64,000 nucleotides of DNA from Chryseobacterium balustinum. GTDB lineage: Bacteria > Bacteroidota > Bacteroidia > Flavobacteriales > Weeksellaceae. The number at the start of each line of letters is the position of its first letter. The stretch's first letter is position 1. The stretch lies in the NCBI RefSeq assembly GCF_900168205.1, contig NZ_FUZE01000020.1, positions 1-64,000 of the forward strand, given 5' to 3'. The notes under the pieces were generated by a model. The model ran no database searches. It saw only the letters and a program-made list of their open reading frames with translations, and was not told the DNA's origin. This document shows, one piece after another, positions 42,211 to 50,698 of the stretch. The translations under genes and the position numbers were made by a program.

Positions 42211-42975
42211 ATGCCTTGGAATCCTGAAGTTTACAATCAATTTAAAAATATCCGTTATCAACCTTTTTTTGATTTAATGAAGTTGATTTCATCAGATGGT
42301 TTAAAAAAAGCAATCGACATTGGTTGTGGAACGGGCGAACAAACCCATATACTTTCAGAGAAATTTGAAGATGCTGAATTTTTAGGAATTGATTCTTCTG
42401 CTGAAATGCTCTCAGAATTTAATTTGTATCAGAATAACCGTTTAAATTTCAAGCAAAAAACGGTTGAAGTATTATATGATTCCGAAGAAAAATGGGATTT
42501 AATTTTTAGCAATGCTGCTTTGCAATGGTCAGATAATCATAAAAAATTATTTTCCAAACTGCTTTCTTTATTAAGTGAGACTGGGCAATTCGCTGTTCAA
42601 ATGCCGGTGCAGTCTGAAAATATACTCAACCAAATTTTGTTTCAACTCGCTTCGGAAGAGCCTTTCAAAACACAACTTCAAGATTGGAATAGGGTTTCTC
42701 CGGTTTTAAGTTTAGATGAATATGCTAAAATGATGTTTGATGCTGGGTTGAAAGATTTAAATATCTCTATAAAAGTCTATCCGATTATTGCTGATGATGC
42801 AGAAAAGCTATTTCAGTTTATTTCAGGTTCGGCGTTGATTCCCTATTTGGAAAGATTGGATGAAGAGAACAAAGAGAAATTTACCAGTGAATATAAAAAG
42901 CGTATTGCTGAAAAATTTGATAGATTTCCTGCAATTTATGCATTTAAAAGAATGTTGCTATACGGACGAAAATAG
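42211..42975 (+). CDS. tam: Trans-aconitate methyltransferase-like protein
   Basis: A 254-residue S-adenosylmethionine-dependent methyltransferase. The SAM loop DIGCGTGEQ is at residues 36-44, followed by FLGIDSSAEM. The stretch IFSNAALQWSDNHKKLFSKL and QFAVQMPVQSEN are close to E. coli Tam, which methylates trans-aconitate and so removes a citric-acid-cycle inhibitor. The start MPWNPEVYNQF also agrees. It stands alone between the IS200-type element and a gene-free gap. Confidence 0.82.
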   Translation: MPWNPEVYNQFKNIRYQPFFDLMKLISSDGLKKAIDIGCGTGEQTHILSEKFEDAEFLGIDSSAEMLSEFNLYQNNRLNFKQKTVEVLYDSEEKWDLIFSNAALQWSDNHKKLFSKLLSLLSETGQFAVQMPVQSENILNQILFQLASEEPFKTQLQDWNRVSPVLSLDEYAKMMFDAGLKDLNISIKVYPIIADDAEKLFQFISGSALIPYLERLDEENKEKFTSEYKKRIAEKFDRFPAIYAFKRMLLYGRK

Positions 42976-42999
42976 ATGAAGTGCTTTCCTGTAAAATTT

Positions 43000-43022
43000 A
43001 ATTCCCCGAAGAACGGGGAATT
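43000..43022 (+). terminator. Terminator-like hairpin after tam
   Basis: A 9-bp stem AATTCCCCG / CGGGGAATT with loop AAGAA; only a weak T-rich tail. Confidence 0.6.
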
Positions 43023-43252
43023 ATCATTTATGCCTAGAATCGTTTGTTGATAGCTTATAGCATAATAAAAGCTTTCATGGTAATTAGTTTGCTAACTTTT
43101 TTATCTATCACAAAATAACGGATTTCGATTAGAGCAGAATAGAGTATAAATACGGCATTTGAAAATCAGTATTTTTACTGATTTAATTTTGATTTAAATA
43201 TTTCTTTAACTAAAAATTAGGACATTAGTTTTCTTAAAAGTCCTTTATTTAG

Positions 43253-43260
43253 TACTTTTG
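43253..43260 (+). promoter_or_regulatory. -7 element of the hydratase gene
   Basis: TACTTTTG matches TAnnTTTG, 23 bp before the ATG at 43284. No good -33 is visible. Confidence 0.45.
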
Positions 43261-43283
43261 TATAAATCGAATACAAACTAAAA

Positions 43284-44048
43284 ATGAGTGATTTTGTAAC
43301 ATCAGAAATTAAAAATAATATTGCCGAAATTACTTTCGGAACGGCAAAAAGTAATGCTCTTCCCGGAGCAATTCTCGAAAAATTAGCGGAAACAATTTTA
43401 GAAGAAGGAGCTAAAAAAGAAGTAAAAGCGATTCTTGTAAAAAGCGAAGGGGAAAAAGCCTTTTGCGCAGGGGCAAGTTTTGATGAACTTTTGGCAATTG
43501 AAGAACTTGAAGCATCTACAAAATTCTTTGGAGGTTTTGCTAAAGTTTTAAATGCCATGAGAAATTGCGGTAAAATCGTTGTTGCTAGAGTTCAGGGAAA
43601 AACAACCGGTGGTGGAGTAGGTTTGGCTTGTGGTGCAGATTACTGTTTTGCAACCAAAGATTCTGCTTTAGCTTTAACTGAAATTAATTTGGGAATCGGG
43701 CCTTTCGTAATTGGACCTTACGTAGAAAGAAAAATCGGAAAATCTCAGTTTTCGGCAATGGCAATTGATGCAGATTTCAGGTCGGCAGAATGGGCAGAAC
43801 AGCACAATATTTATCACTCAGTTTCAGAAAACATTGCAGAAATGGATTTTAAATTGGAAAAATTCTTAAACACTTTGGCTACAAGAAGCGAAGACGCTTT
43901 AGCTTTAATTAAAAAAGTCTCTTGGGAAGGAACAGAGCATTTCAATGAATTAATGCCTGCAAGAATTCATATGAGTGCCAGTTTAATTCTCGAAGATTCT
44001 GCGAAGAAAAATATTGAGGCAATTAAAGAAAGATTAAGAGCAAAATAA
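43284..44048 (+). CDS. Enoyl-CoA hydratase/isomerase family protein
   Basis: A 254-residue crotonase-fold enzyme. The oxyanion-hole parts are KAFCAGASFDEL (about residues 56-67) and GKTTGGGVGLACGADY (about 110-125), and the position of the second acid is in LTEINLGIGP. It is not clearly PaaF or any named enzyme. As the paa operon lacks an evident paaF (2,3-dehydroadipyl-CoA hydratase), this gene 3.4 kb downstream could fill the role, but a branched-chain amino acid role is just as possible. Confidence 0.85.
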   Translation: MSDFVTSEIKNNIAEITFGTAKSNALPGAILEKLAETILEEGAKKEVKAILVKSEGEKAFCAGASFDELLAIEELEASTKFFGGFAKVLNAMRNCGKIVVARVQGKTTGGGVGLACGADYCFATKDSALALTEINLGIGPFVIGPYVERKIGKSQFSAMAIDADFRSAEWAEQHNIYHSVSENIAEMDFKLEKFLNTLATRSEDALALIKKVSWEGTEHFNELMPARIHMSASLILEDSAKKNIEAIKERLRAK

Positions 44049-44053
44049 AAAAT

Positions 44054-44076
44054 AAGCGTTGAGATTTTCAACGCTT
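44054..44076. terminator. Bidirectional terminator
   Basis: A 9-bp stem AAGCGTTGA / TCAACGCTT between convergent genes, followed by TTATTTTTT. It touches the stop codon of the minus-strand GNAT gene. Confidence 0.75.
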
Positions 44077-44615
44077 TATTTTTTGTATTCAGATTGCAAT
44101 AAAGAATATAATACTGAATCTTCAAATATTCCATCCACCAAATAATGACCACGAAGATTTCCTTCTCGGGTAAAGCCAAAATGGTCTAGTAGTTTTTTTG
44201 AAGGCGTATTGTTTTCATCAATTAATGCTTCAATTCTGTTGAGCTGCATTTCTTCAAAGCCAAACTCAAGCACTTTTTCAACAGTTTCTTTCATAAAACC
44301 TTTGTTTTTAAATTCATCACTATTTAATGCATAACCAATTTCTGCACGATGATGTTGAGGATTCCAGGTATGAAAACCGCAATTCCCAATAATTACTGAG
44401 CTTTGCTTTTCTACAATTTGAAAGTTCAGCATTTTCCGATTGTAAGATTCATAGCCTTTTTGATGAATCTTTTTCTGTCGAATAAACTCCTCATCAGTAA
44501 GACCTAATATTTTCTTGATTTCGTCATCATTATTCAATTCAAAAATTTGATTCATCGTTTCTGAATCTAGTTTTTGAATTAGGAGACGTTCTGTCTTTAT
44601 TGTTTCAAATGTCAT
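44076..44615 (-). CDS. RimJ/RimL-type GNAT N-acetyltransferase
   Basis: A 179-residue acetyltransferase of the Acetyltransf_3 type. It starts MTFETIKTERLLIQKL, has IGNCGFHTWNPQHHRAEIGY, and the acetyl-CoA loop region NKGFMKETVEKVLEFGFEEM, then LNRIEALIDENNTPSKKLL. Relatives acetylate ribosomal protein N termini or small amines. It is convergent with the hydratase gene and shares its terminator. Confidence 0.85.
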   Translation of the reverse strand: MTFETIKTERLLIQKLDSETMNQIFELNNDDEIKKILGLTDEEFIRQKKIHQKGYESYNRKMLNFQIVEKQSSVIIGNCGFHTWNPQHHRAEIGYALNSDEFKNKGFMKETVEKVLEFGFEEMQLNRIEALIDENNTPSKKLLDHFGFTREGNLRGHYLVDGIFEDSVLYSLLQSEYKK

Positions 44616-44682
44616 TTTTTTCCGTTTAATTTTACCAATTTAAATTCTTGATATTGATTTATATAATTTTTTAATTCTCGCT

Positions 44683-44734
44683 GATTAAACAGATTTAGCA
44701 TATAAAAAATTATATAATATAAATCTGTTTAATC
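44683..44734. repeat. 15-bp inverted repeat
   Basis: GATTAAACAGATTTA (44683-44697) and TAAATCTGTTTAATC (44720-44734), perfect, with CTCGC before and CTGCGTGAG after. It is probably one unit of a dispersed Flavobacteriia repeat and may end both minus-strand transcripts. Confidence 0.7.
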
Positions 44735-44763
44735 AAAAAAATCTGCGTGAGATGTATTAAAAT

Positions 44764-46365
44764 TTAGTTTTTCAATAAATTAATCGACACCGTTGCCAAC
44801 TCAGAATTAGGGAACTTTCTGAATAGTTCTTTATCAATCTGCAATCCTGTTTCCATACAGATCTTTTTAAAAACATCAACTTCCAAAATATATTGATCAG
44901 AAAATCCATGTGTCGCTTCATACGCTGTAGCCGGAGTTTTGCCTAAATTTTCGCTGGTCAGTTTAGAGTCTAAAGCGTGAAGCTCGATAATTAAAAGTCC
45001 ATTTTTTCTGATGTAGGGAAGCCAAAGTTCCAAATGTTCTTTCAGGCTTTCTTCCACCAAATTATTAGGAAGTCTTTTTCCTCGATAAGCAAACGCTCCG
45101 GTTGACGTGCTGATCCTTGTAGGATGATCGTTTTCCGGAACTTTCCAAACTCTGTTGTGATCTAAAAATGTTCTGATATTTAGTAAATCTGAAAGATCAA
45201 TTTCATAATTTTCTTTTAAATCATCGGCTAATTTTTTAGGATTTCCAATGTCGCCCCAAATTACTTTTGCCCAAATATCGTTATTGATGAGGTTGGCTCT
45301 GGTTACTTTCAATGCAGCTTGGTTATAATCTGCACCTACCAAAAACAAAGGATGTTCTTCGAGCATTTTCCCACGAATTGTATATCTTTCTATGGTTTCG
45401 AATATATGTTGAATGAAAGCACCATTTCCGCAACCCATGTCTAAAACGCCTTTTGGTTGCAGATGAATAGGCTGATTGAAAATTTGAATAATAAAATCAT
45501 TCGCCACCTTGAAATAATTGGAATGTGAACCACCACTTCCCCAAACATTCATTGCACGATCCACATGAATTTCATCTTCACCATCTGAAATTTCTCTTAT
45601 TTTTGAAGCATCACCAAATAAAAGATCATTCATTTTATTCAGCAACGGAAGATAAGAAACAGTAACACCGTAAGATGGCGCTCTTTTGGCAAAATAAATT
45701 CCGGTTTCGGTAAATTTATAATTGTCGCCAGTCTTTTTAAACCAACCCAAATAAGCCAAGAAGTCTAAAATTACTTCAAAATTCTCTGAATTTTTATGAA
45801 ACTCTGCCGCCTGAAATGATGTTTCCATAAAATATTTATGAAACATTCCTGTCATTCCGAGATAGACAATGACGGGACCGATGATGCAGCCTTCAATATG
45901 TTTTAAGATCTGTTCCTGGACACCTTTTTCTTCAATATTATCAGAAAGCTGAATTCCAAAATGGTCTTTCACAGAATCGCTCAATCGCGTAAATTCTTCA
46001 ATGAATAAATTTTCGTTGATCTGATTTTTAATATCTGTAGAATGTTTTAAAAAAGAAATTACCTTAAGGTAAAGCAAACTGTATTTTTGCAGAAACTGAG
46101 TTTTTCCATTAGCTGAAAATAGTATTCGATCAGTCTCGTTATCGACTTCATAATCTAAAAAGCCTTGCGATGCTAAAGCTCGAATCGCAACATTCAAATA
46201 CCCTTCGTTGGCTTTCAACTCTTCAGAAAGTTCGCTCAAAGACATTTTTTGTCGCTCAATAATGAAAGCAATGATCTCTTTTTTCATCAATGAAGCAACG
46301 ATGGGGGCAGTGACGACGCCATCCAAATGCCTGAATATTTCTGAGCGCAAAGTTTCTTTGTCCAT
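44764..46365 (-). CDS. Large class I SAM-dependent methyltransferase
   Basis: A 533-residue protein. The SAM-binding motif is VLDMGCGNGAF near residue 308, followed by LVGADYNQAAL. The N-terminal 250 residues contain two winged-helix-like segments (LSELSEELKANEGYLNVAIRAL; then FHKNSENFEVILDFLAYLG with TETGIYFAKRAP). Such a layout recalls the polyketide-type O-methyltransferase and AprA groups. The ATG at 46365 (MDKETLRSE) was chosen over one at 46455, which overlaps the divergent promoter. Substrate unknown. Confidence 0.75.
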   Translation of the reverse strand: MDKETLRSEIFRHLDGVVTAPIVASLMKKEIIAFIIERQKMSLSELSEELKANEGYLNVAIRALASQGFLDYEVDNETDRILFSANGKTQFLQKYSLLYLKVISFLKHSTDIKNQINENLFIEEFTRLSDSVKDHFGIQLSDNIEEKGVQEQILKHIEGCIIGPVIVYLGMTGMFHKYFMETSFQAAEFHKNSENFEVILDFLAYLGWFKKTGDNYKFTETGIYFAKRAPSYGVTVSYLPLLNKMNDLLFGDASKIREISDGEDEIHVDRAMNVWGSGGSHSNYFKVANDFIIQIFNQPIHLQPKGVLDMGCGNGAFIQHIFETIERYTIRGKMLEEHPLFLVGADYNQAALKVTRANLINNDIWAKVIWGDIGNPKKLADDLKENYEIDLSDLLNIRTFLDHNRVWKVPENDHPTRISTSTGAFAYRGKRLPNNLVEESLKEHLELWLPYIRKNGLLIIELHALDSKLTSENLGKTPATAYEATHGFSDQYILEVDVFKKICMETGLQIDKELFRKFPNSELATVSINLLKN

Positions 46366-46416
46366 ACAATACGTTTTTTTAAAGTTAAGAATTTGAACAA
46401 AATATTTCAATAAAAG

Positions 46417-46447
46417 TTTTGTTATTTGAAAATTAAATATAACTTTG
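46417..46447 (+). promoter_or_regulatory. Promoter of the six-helix membrane protein gene
   Basis: TTTTG 46417-46421, an 18-nt spacer and TAACTTTG 46440-46447 agree with the consensus. The -7 element overlaps the palindrome at 46441-46459, so binding there would block it. Confidence 0.6.
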
Positions 46448-46459
46448 TAATTCAAAGTT
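46441..46459. promoter_or_regulatory. Palindromic operator, copy 1
   Basis: AACTTTG-TAATT-CAAAGTT, a perfect 7-5-7 palindrome. The same design occurs at 47892-47910, in front of another gene of the cluster. Confidence 0.65.
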
Positions 46460-46467
46460 CTTTTTAT

Positions 46468-47146
<679 letters not shown>

Positions 47147-47150
47147 AGAT

Positions 47151-47528
47151 ATGGGAAATATTATTTCGTTTAGGGATTTGATTGTTTGGCAAAAGTCACA
47201 TGAATTTGTTTTGGAGATTTATAGAATAAGTTCAGCATTTCCAAAAGAGGAAACTTATGCTTTGACAAGTCAATTAAGACGAGCGGCTGTTTCAATTCCA
47301 GCTAATATTGCAGAAGGATTTACTAAGAAAACCTTACCAAATAAGCTGAATTATATTTCTCATTCTGAAGGATCATTACAAGAGGTAAAGTATTATTTAA
47401 TCTTAGCAAAAGACCTTAATTATATTAATAACATAACCTTTGAAAGCGTTATTAATTCATGTGAAGAAATTGGAAAATTATTGAATGGATACATCAAAAC
47501 GATAAAAAATTATCACCAAAATAAATAA
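47151..47528 (+). CDS. Four-helix-bundle protein (S23/IVS family)
   Basis: A 125-residue protein of the four-helix-bundle family known from 23S rRNA intervening sequences (also relatives of Avd). The start FRDLIVWQKSHEFVLEIYRI and the core YALTSQLRRAAVSIPANIAEG are diagnostic. Its function is unknown. The gene sits between the TAGT microsatellite and an octanucleotide repeat (47527-47555), without an obvious link to its neighbours, and may have come in on a mobile segment. Confidence 0.9.
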   Translation: MGNIISFRDLIVWQKSHEFVLEIYRISSAFPKEETYALTSQLRRAAVSIPANIAEGFTKKTLPNKLNYISHSEGSLQEVKYYLILAKDLNYINNITFESVINSCEEIGKLLNGYIKTIKNYHQNK

Positions 47529-47555
47529 AACTAAAAAACTAAAAAACTAAAAAAC
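47527..47555. repeat. Octanucleotide direct repeat
   Basis: About 3.5 copies of AAAAAACT follow the four-helix-bundle gene. Confidence 0.8.
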
Positions 47556-47578
47556 TTTTTTAACTAAAATACTAAGCA

Positions 47579-47869
47579 ATGATTAACATCAGTCAACTCA
47601 ACAAAGAATTCGAAAGCCGTGTAAGATTGGGCATTATGTCTGTTCTTATGGTGAACGACTGGGTTGATTTTTCTGAAATGAAAAATATTCTTGAAATTAC
47701 AGACGGAAATATGGCAAGTCACAGCAATGCCTTGGAAAAGGCTAATTATATTGAGGTGAAAAAAGAGTTTGTAGGTAAAAAACCGAAGACTTCATACCGT
47801 GTAACACAATCGGGAAGAACTGCATTTACTGAGCATTTGGATGCATTAGAAAAATTAATAGGCAGATAA
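47579..47869 (+). CDS. Winged-helix transcriptional regulator (MarR/ArsR-like)
   Basis: A 96-residue one-domain DNA-binding protein. It starts INISQLNKEFESRVRLGIMS, has a helix-turn-helix (FSEMKNILEITDGNMASHSNALEK) and a wing with KPKTSYRVTQSGRTAF. This is the small winged-helix family that often stands beside membrane proteins in Bacteroidota. It has no sensor domain. The two ACTTTG-N5-CAAAGT palindromes in the cluster are its likely binding sites. Confidence 0.85.
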   Translation: MINISQLNKEFESRVRLGIMSVLMVNDWVDFSEMKNILEITDGNMASHSNALEKANYIEVKKEFVGKKPKTSYRVTQSGRTAFTEHLDALEKLIGR

Positions 47870-47891
47870 AGTCTATATTTTTTTGAAAATT

Positions 47892-47910
47892 TACTTTGAA
47901 ATACAAAGTA
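47892..47910. promoter_or_regulatory. Palindromic operator, copy 2
   Basis: TACTTTG-AAATA-CAAAGTA, perfect 7-5-7, with the same half-sites and spacing as 46441-46459. It lies 27 bp upstream of the small membrane protein gene and right after the regulator gene. Confidence 0.65.
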
Positions 47911-47936
47911 CTTTTAATAAATAAAATTGAAATATT

Positions 47937-48227
47937 ATGATGACACAAAAACAAACAACAGCATTGATTTATTCTGTACCTGCTCTAATAATTAGTGTTG
48001 CGGTACTTGGAAATCTATTTTCTAAAGAATTCAATTGGTCTCCTTCCGATTTTATTATTGCCGGAATTCTTTTATTCGGAACAGCTCTTATTATCGATTT
48101 GATTCGTCGGATTGTAAAAAACAAAACTTACAAAATCCTCTTATGCGTCGTGGTTTTGTTTGTACTCATTCTTACCTGGGTAGAACTTGCGGTGGGACTT
48201 TTCGGGACACCTTTTGCCGGAAGTTAA
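47937..48227 (+). CDS. Small three-helix membrane protein
   Basis: A 96-residue protein with three hydrophobic stretches (about residues 9-27, 39-57 and 65-86) and a charged loop RRIVKNKTYK. No family recognised. It has a palindromic operator in front and its end lies 19 bp before the metallophosphoesterase gene, so it is likely the first gene of that transcript. Confidence 0.7.
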   Translation: MMTQKQTTALIYSVPALIISVAVLGNLFSKEFNWSPSDFIIAGILLFGTALIIDLIRRIVKNKTYKILLCVVVLFVLILTWVELAVGLFGTPFAGS

Positions 48228-48246
48228 TTTTTTATTTTTAAAAATA

Positions 48247-49095
48247 ATGACAAGAAAACATTTTCTCAAGCGACTTTTACAGCTTTCAGCAGTTGGAGCT
48301 TTACCTTTTCTCTATTCTTGGCAGATTGAACCGTTTTGGGTAGAGTTTGTGGAACGGAAACTTCCGATTAAAAATTTACCTGAAGAGTTAGAAGGAAAAA
48401 TTCTGATGCAGATTTCAGATTTACATGTAGGAAACAGATTCGACTGGAATTTTTTGATTGAATCTTTTCAAAAAGCTGAAGAGTTTAATCCTGATTTTGT
48501 GGTTTACACTGGAGATTATGTGAATCATGGTACCGAAGAAGACCATAAAAATTTAGAAAAAGTAATGGCAAAAGCGGTTTATGGAAAACTGGGAACTTTC
48601 GGAATTCTCGGAAATCATGACTACGGAAAAAACTGGAAAGATTTGGGTTCTTCGGAAGAGATTTATCGTATTCTCCAAAACAATGGCATCACAATGCTTA
48701 AAAATGAGCAAACAGAATCTCATGGTTTAAACATTATCGGCTTTGATGATCTGTGGTCACCCAATTTTGATCCGATGAAAGTGATGAAAGATTACAATCC
48801 TGAAAAAGCAAATCTTGTACTTTGTCATAATCCCGATGTTTGCGACAAAGATGTCTGGAATGGTTACCAAGGCTGGATTTTAAGTGGTCATACTCACGGT
48901 GGACAATGCCGAATTCCAGGTGTGATTACTCCAATTCTTCCGGTGGAAAACAGAAAATATGTTTCAGGAGAAATTGATTTGGAAGACGGAAGAATGTTGT
49001 ACATCAATCGCGCTTTAGGCCATTCTTTTCAGGTGAGATTTATGGTGCGTCCCGAAATTACAGTTTTCAAACTTGAACGTGATGAAGAAGTTTGA
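48247..49095 (+). CDS. Membrane-anchored metallophosphoesterase
   Basis: A 282-residue calcineurin-like phosphoesterase. The metal-binding motifs are complete: D58 and H60 (SDLH), D90 (TGDY), N123-H124 (GNHD), H194 (CHNPD) and GHTHGGQ at 214-220. A hydrophobic N-terminal segment (residues 8-24) suggests membrane anchoring with the enzyme outside. It resembles the YaeI/YkuE group that acts on UDP-linked or lipid phosphates. The ATG at 48247 was chosen before the anchor. Confidence 0.88.
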   Translation: MTRKHFLKRLLQLSAVGALPFLYSWQIEPFWVEFVERKLPIKNLPEELEGKILMQISDLHVGNRFDWNFLIESFQKAEEFNPDFVVYTGDYVNHGTEEDHKNLEKVMAKAVYGKLGTFGILGNHDYGKNWKDLGSSEEIYRILQNNGITMLKNEQTESHGLNIIGFDDLWSPNFDPMKVMKDYNPEKANLVLCHNPDVCDKDVWNGYQGWILSGHTHGGQCRIPGVITPILPVENRKYVSGEIDLEDGRMLYINRALGHSFQVRFMVRPEITVFKLERDEEV

Positions 49096-49372
49096 ACTAA
49101 ATAATATTGCATTAATTTATTTCTGTATCAGTTGGCTGATTGGGATTATGATTTTTTTATTAATGCTTTTAGAAATACAGGATGAACTTGCATTTAGTTT
49201 GATCTTTTTGTCAGGATTGAATATAATTATAAACCTCCTTTCGATATTACTTCTCTTTGTTTTTTATTATGTATTTCCGGAAAATAAAAAAGAGTTTAAA
49301 AATTCGGCAATTCTCCTATTTTCCAATTTTCCAATTTTATTTCTTCTCTACATATTTTTAATATTAGCATAA
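49082..49372 (+). CDS. Small membrane protein of unknown function
   Basis: A 96-residue hydrophobic protein with three predicted transmembrane segments. The ATG at 49082 overlaps the end of the phosphoesterase gene by 14 bp, so the two are translated together. No family recognised. A gap of 6 bp leads to the Coq4-like gene. Confidence 0.65.
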   Translation: MKKFELNNIALIYFCISWLIGIMIFLLMLLEIQDELAFSLIFLSGLNIIINLLSILLLFVFYYVFPENKKEFKNSAILLFSNFPILFLLYIFLILA

Positions 49373-49378
49373 ATAACT

Positions 49379-49864
49379 ATGAAAAAACTACGTGTGCAAT
49401 TCCTACTTTTTGTCTACGACAAAACACAAAAACTGTACAGAAAATATTTCAAAAAGAAAAAAAGACAATGGCAGTTTAATGAAAAACAATTGCTGGAATT
49501 TCACAAAGATTCTTTAGGCAGAAAATTAGGTGAATTCTATAAGAAACACGGTTTTACCATGATTCCTAAAATGGAAAACCACGACGTACATCATTTATTA
49601 ACAGATTGTGGAACCAATTTCGAAGACGAAATCGCAATGCAGTTTTTGCTTCTCGGAAACGGAAAACTCAATGCCCATCTTTTGGCAGCAGTGGTTTTAG
49701 GAAGTATTATCCTTCCGGAATATCATAAAATGTATCGTAATGCTTACCAAAAAGGAAAAAGTATGAGAGCATTTCACCACATCGATTTTGAATCTTTATT
49801 GTGGCAGAATTTTGAAAATATTCAGGATTTTTTCAAGCAAAAAGAAACTCCTGTTTTCTATTAA
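49379..49864 (+). CDS. Coq4-like protein
   Basis: A 161-residue protein with the Coq4 signature HDxxHx11E: H68, D69, H72 and E84. In eukaryotes Coq4 acts in ubiquinone synthesis. Flavobacteriia use menaquinone, so the role here must differ or be unknown. A basic stretch (RKYFKKKKR) is near the N terminus. Its last codons are included in the 434-bp tandem duplication that follows. Confidence 0.8.
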   Translation: MKKLRVQFLLFVYDKTQKLYRKYFKKKKRQWQFNEKQLLEFHKDSLGRKLGEFYKKHGFTMIPKMENHDVHHLLTDCGTNFEDEIAMQFLLLGNGKLNAHLLAAVVLGSIILPEYHKMYRNAYQKGKSMRAFHHIDFESLLWQNFENIQDFFKQKETPVFY

Positions 49865-50698
49865 TCTTAACCTTACCCTCAAACTCAATCTTATGAAAAC
49901 ACATCACTATATATTTCTCAGTACCATTGCATTTATCGTTTTATTTTATAATGAAAATGTAGGTTTAAATCTTGGTATTTTAGGCGTTCTATACTCAGTG
50001 TTAACGCTTATTAAAACCTCGGAAAGGAACCGCAGCAAAACAGTTTTTCTGCTTTTTGCAACAAGTATTCTGTCGAGTATAGCTTTTGCTTGGTTCGGCG
50101 ATTTTAGCTCGTTTCTGGCATTGGTAGTTTCGCTTTTGCTGCTTTCTTTCCGGTCAAAAAACAAACGTCTGAAAGTCCTGTTGCTGATTCCTGTTTTTAT
50201 AGTCAATTGCTTCACATTTATATGCCGAATTTTCAGTTTTGACAATTGGCTTCCGAAAAGAAATTTTCAAGCAAAAAGAAACTCCTGTTTTCTATTAATC
50301 TTAACCTTACCCTCAAACTCAATCTTATGAAAACACATCACTATATATTTCTCAGTACCATTGCATTTATCGTTTTATTTTATAATGAAAATGTAGGTTT
50401 AAATCTTGGTATTTTAGGCGTTCTATACTCAGTGTTAACGCTTATTAAAACCTCGGAAAGGAACCGCAGCAAAACAGTTTTTCTGCTTTTTGCAACAAGT
50501 ATTCTGTCGAGTATAGCTTTTGCTTGGTTCGGCGATTTTAGCTCGTTTCTGGCATTGGTAGTTTCGCTTTTGCTGCTTTCTTTCCGGTCAAAAAACAAAC
50601 GTCTGAAAGTCCTGTTGCTGATTCCTGTTTTTATAGTCAATTGCTTCACATTTATATGCCGAATTTTCAGTTTTGACAATTGGCTTCCGAAAAGAAAT
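49830..50698. repeat. 434-bp tandem duplication, two copies
   Basis: The segment from about 49830 to 50263 is repeated at 50264 to 50698, offset 434 bp. I saw no difference between copies on reading. It spans the end of the Coq4-like gene and the first part of the next gene. As 434 is not a multiple of three, the first copy of that gene is broken and the second is whole. Confidence 0.92.
49893..50330 (+). pseudogene. Truncated 5' copy of the DUF4173-like gene
   Basis: Begins with the same MKTHHYIFLSTIAFIVLFYN as the full gene at 50327 and is identical for about 124 residues to DNWLPKRN. It then runs into the duplicated Coq4-like tail in the wrong frame and stops at 50330 after 145 codons. 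It is a by-product of the tandem duplication. The product would be a short membrane fragment with about five helices. Confidence 0.85.

Larger units (their letters stand above)
42976..43283. other. Gene-free gap
   Basis: This 308-bp gap contains a terminator at 43000-43022, a 9-bp inverted repeat AAATCAGTA (43163-43171) / TACTGATTT (43176-43184) and a -7 element at 43253-43260. I see no gene. Confidence 0.6.

Noticed and set aside
49788..50330. A 180-codon frame joining the Coq4-like gene tail to the truncated membrane copy
   Set aside because: The first 35 codons are the Coq4-like gene read out of frame; the real start of the fragment is at 49893.
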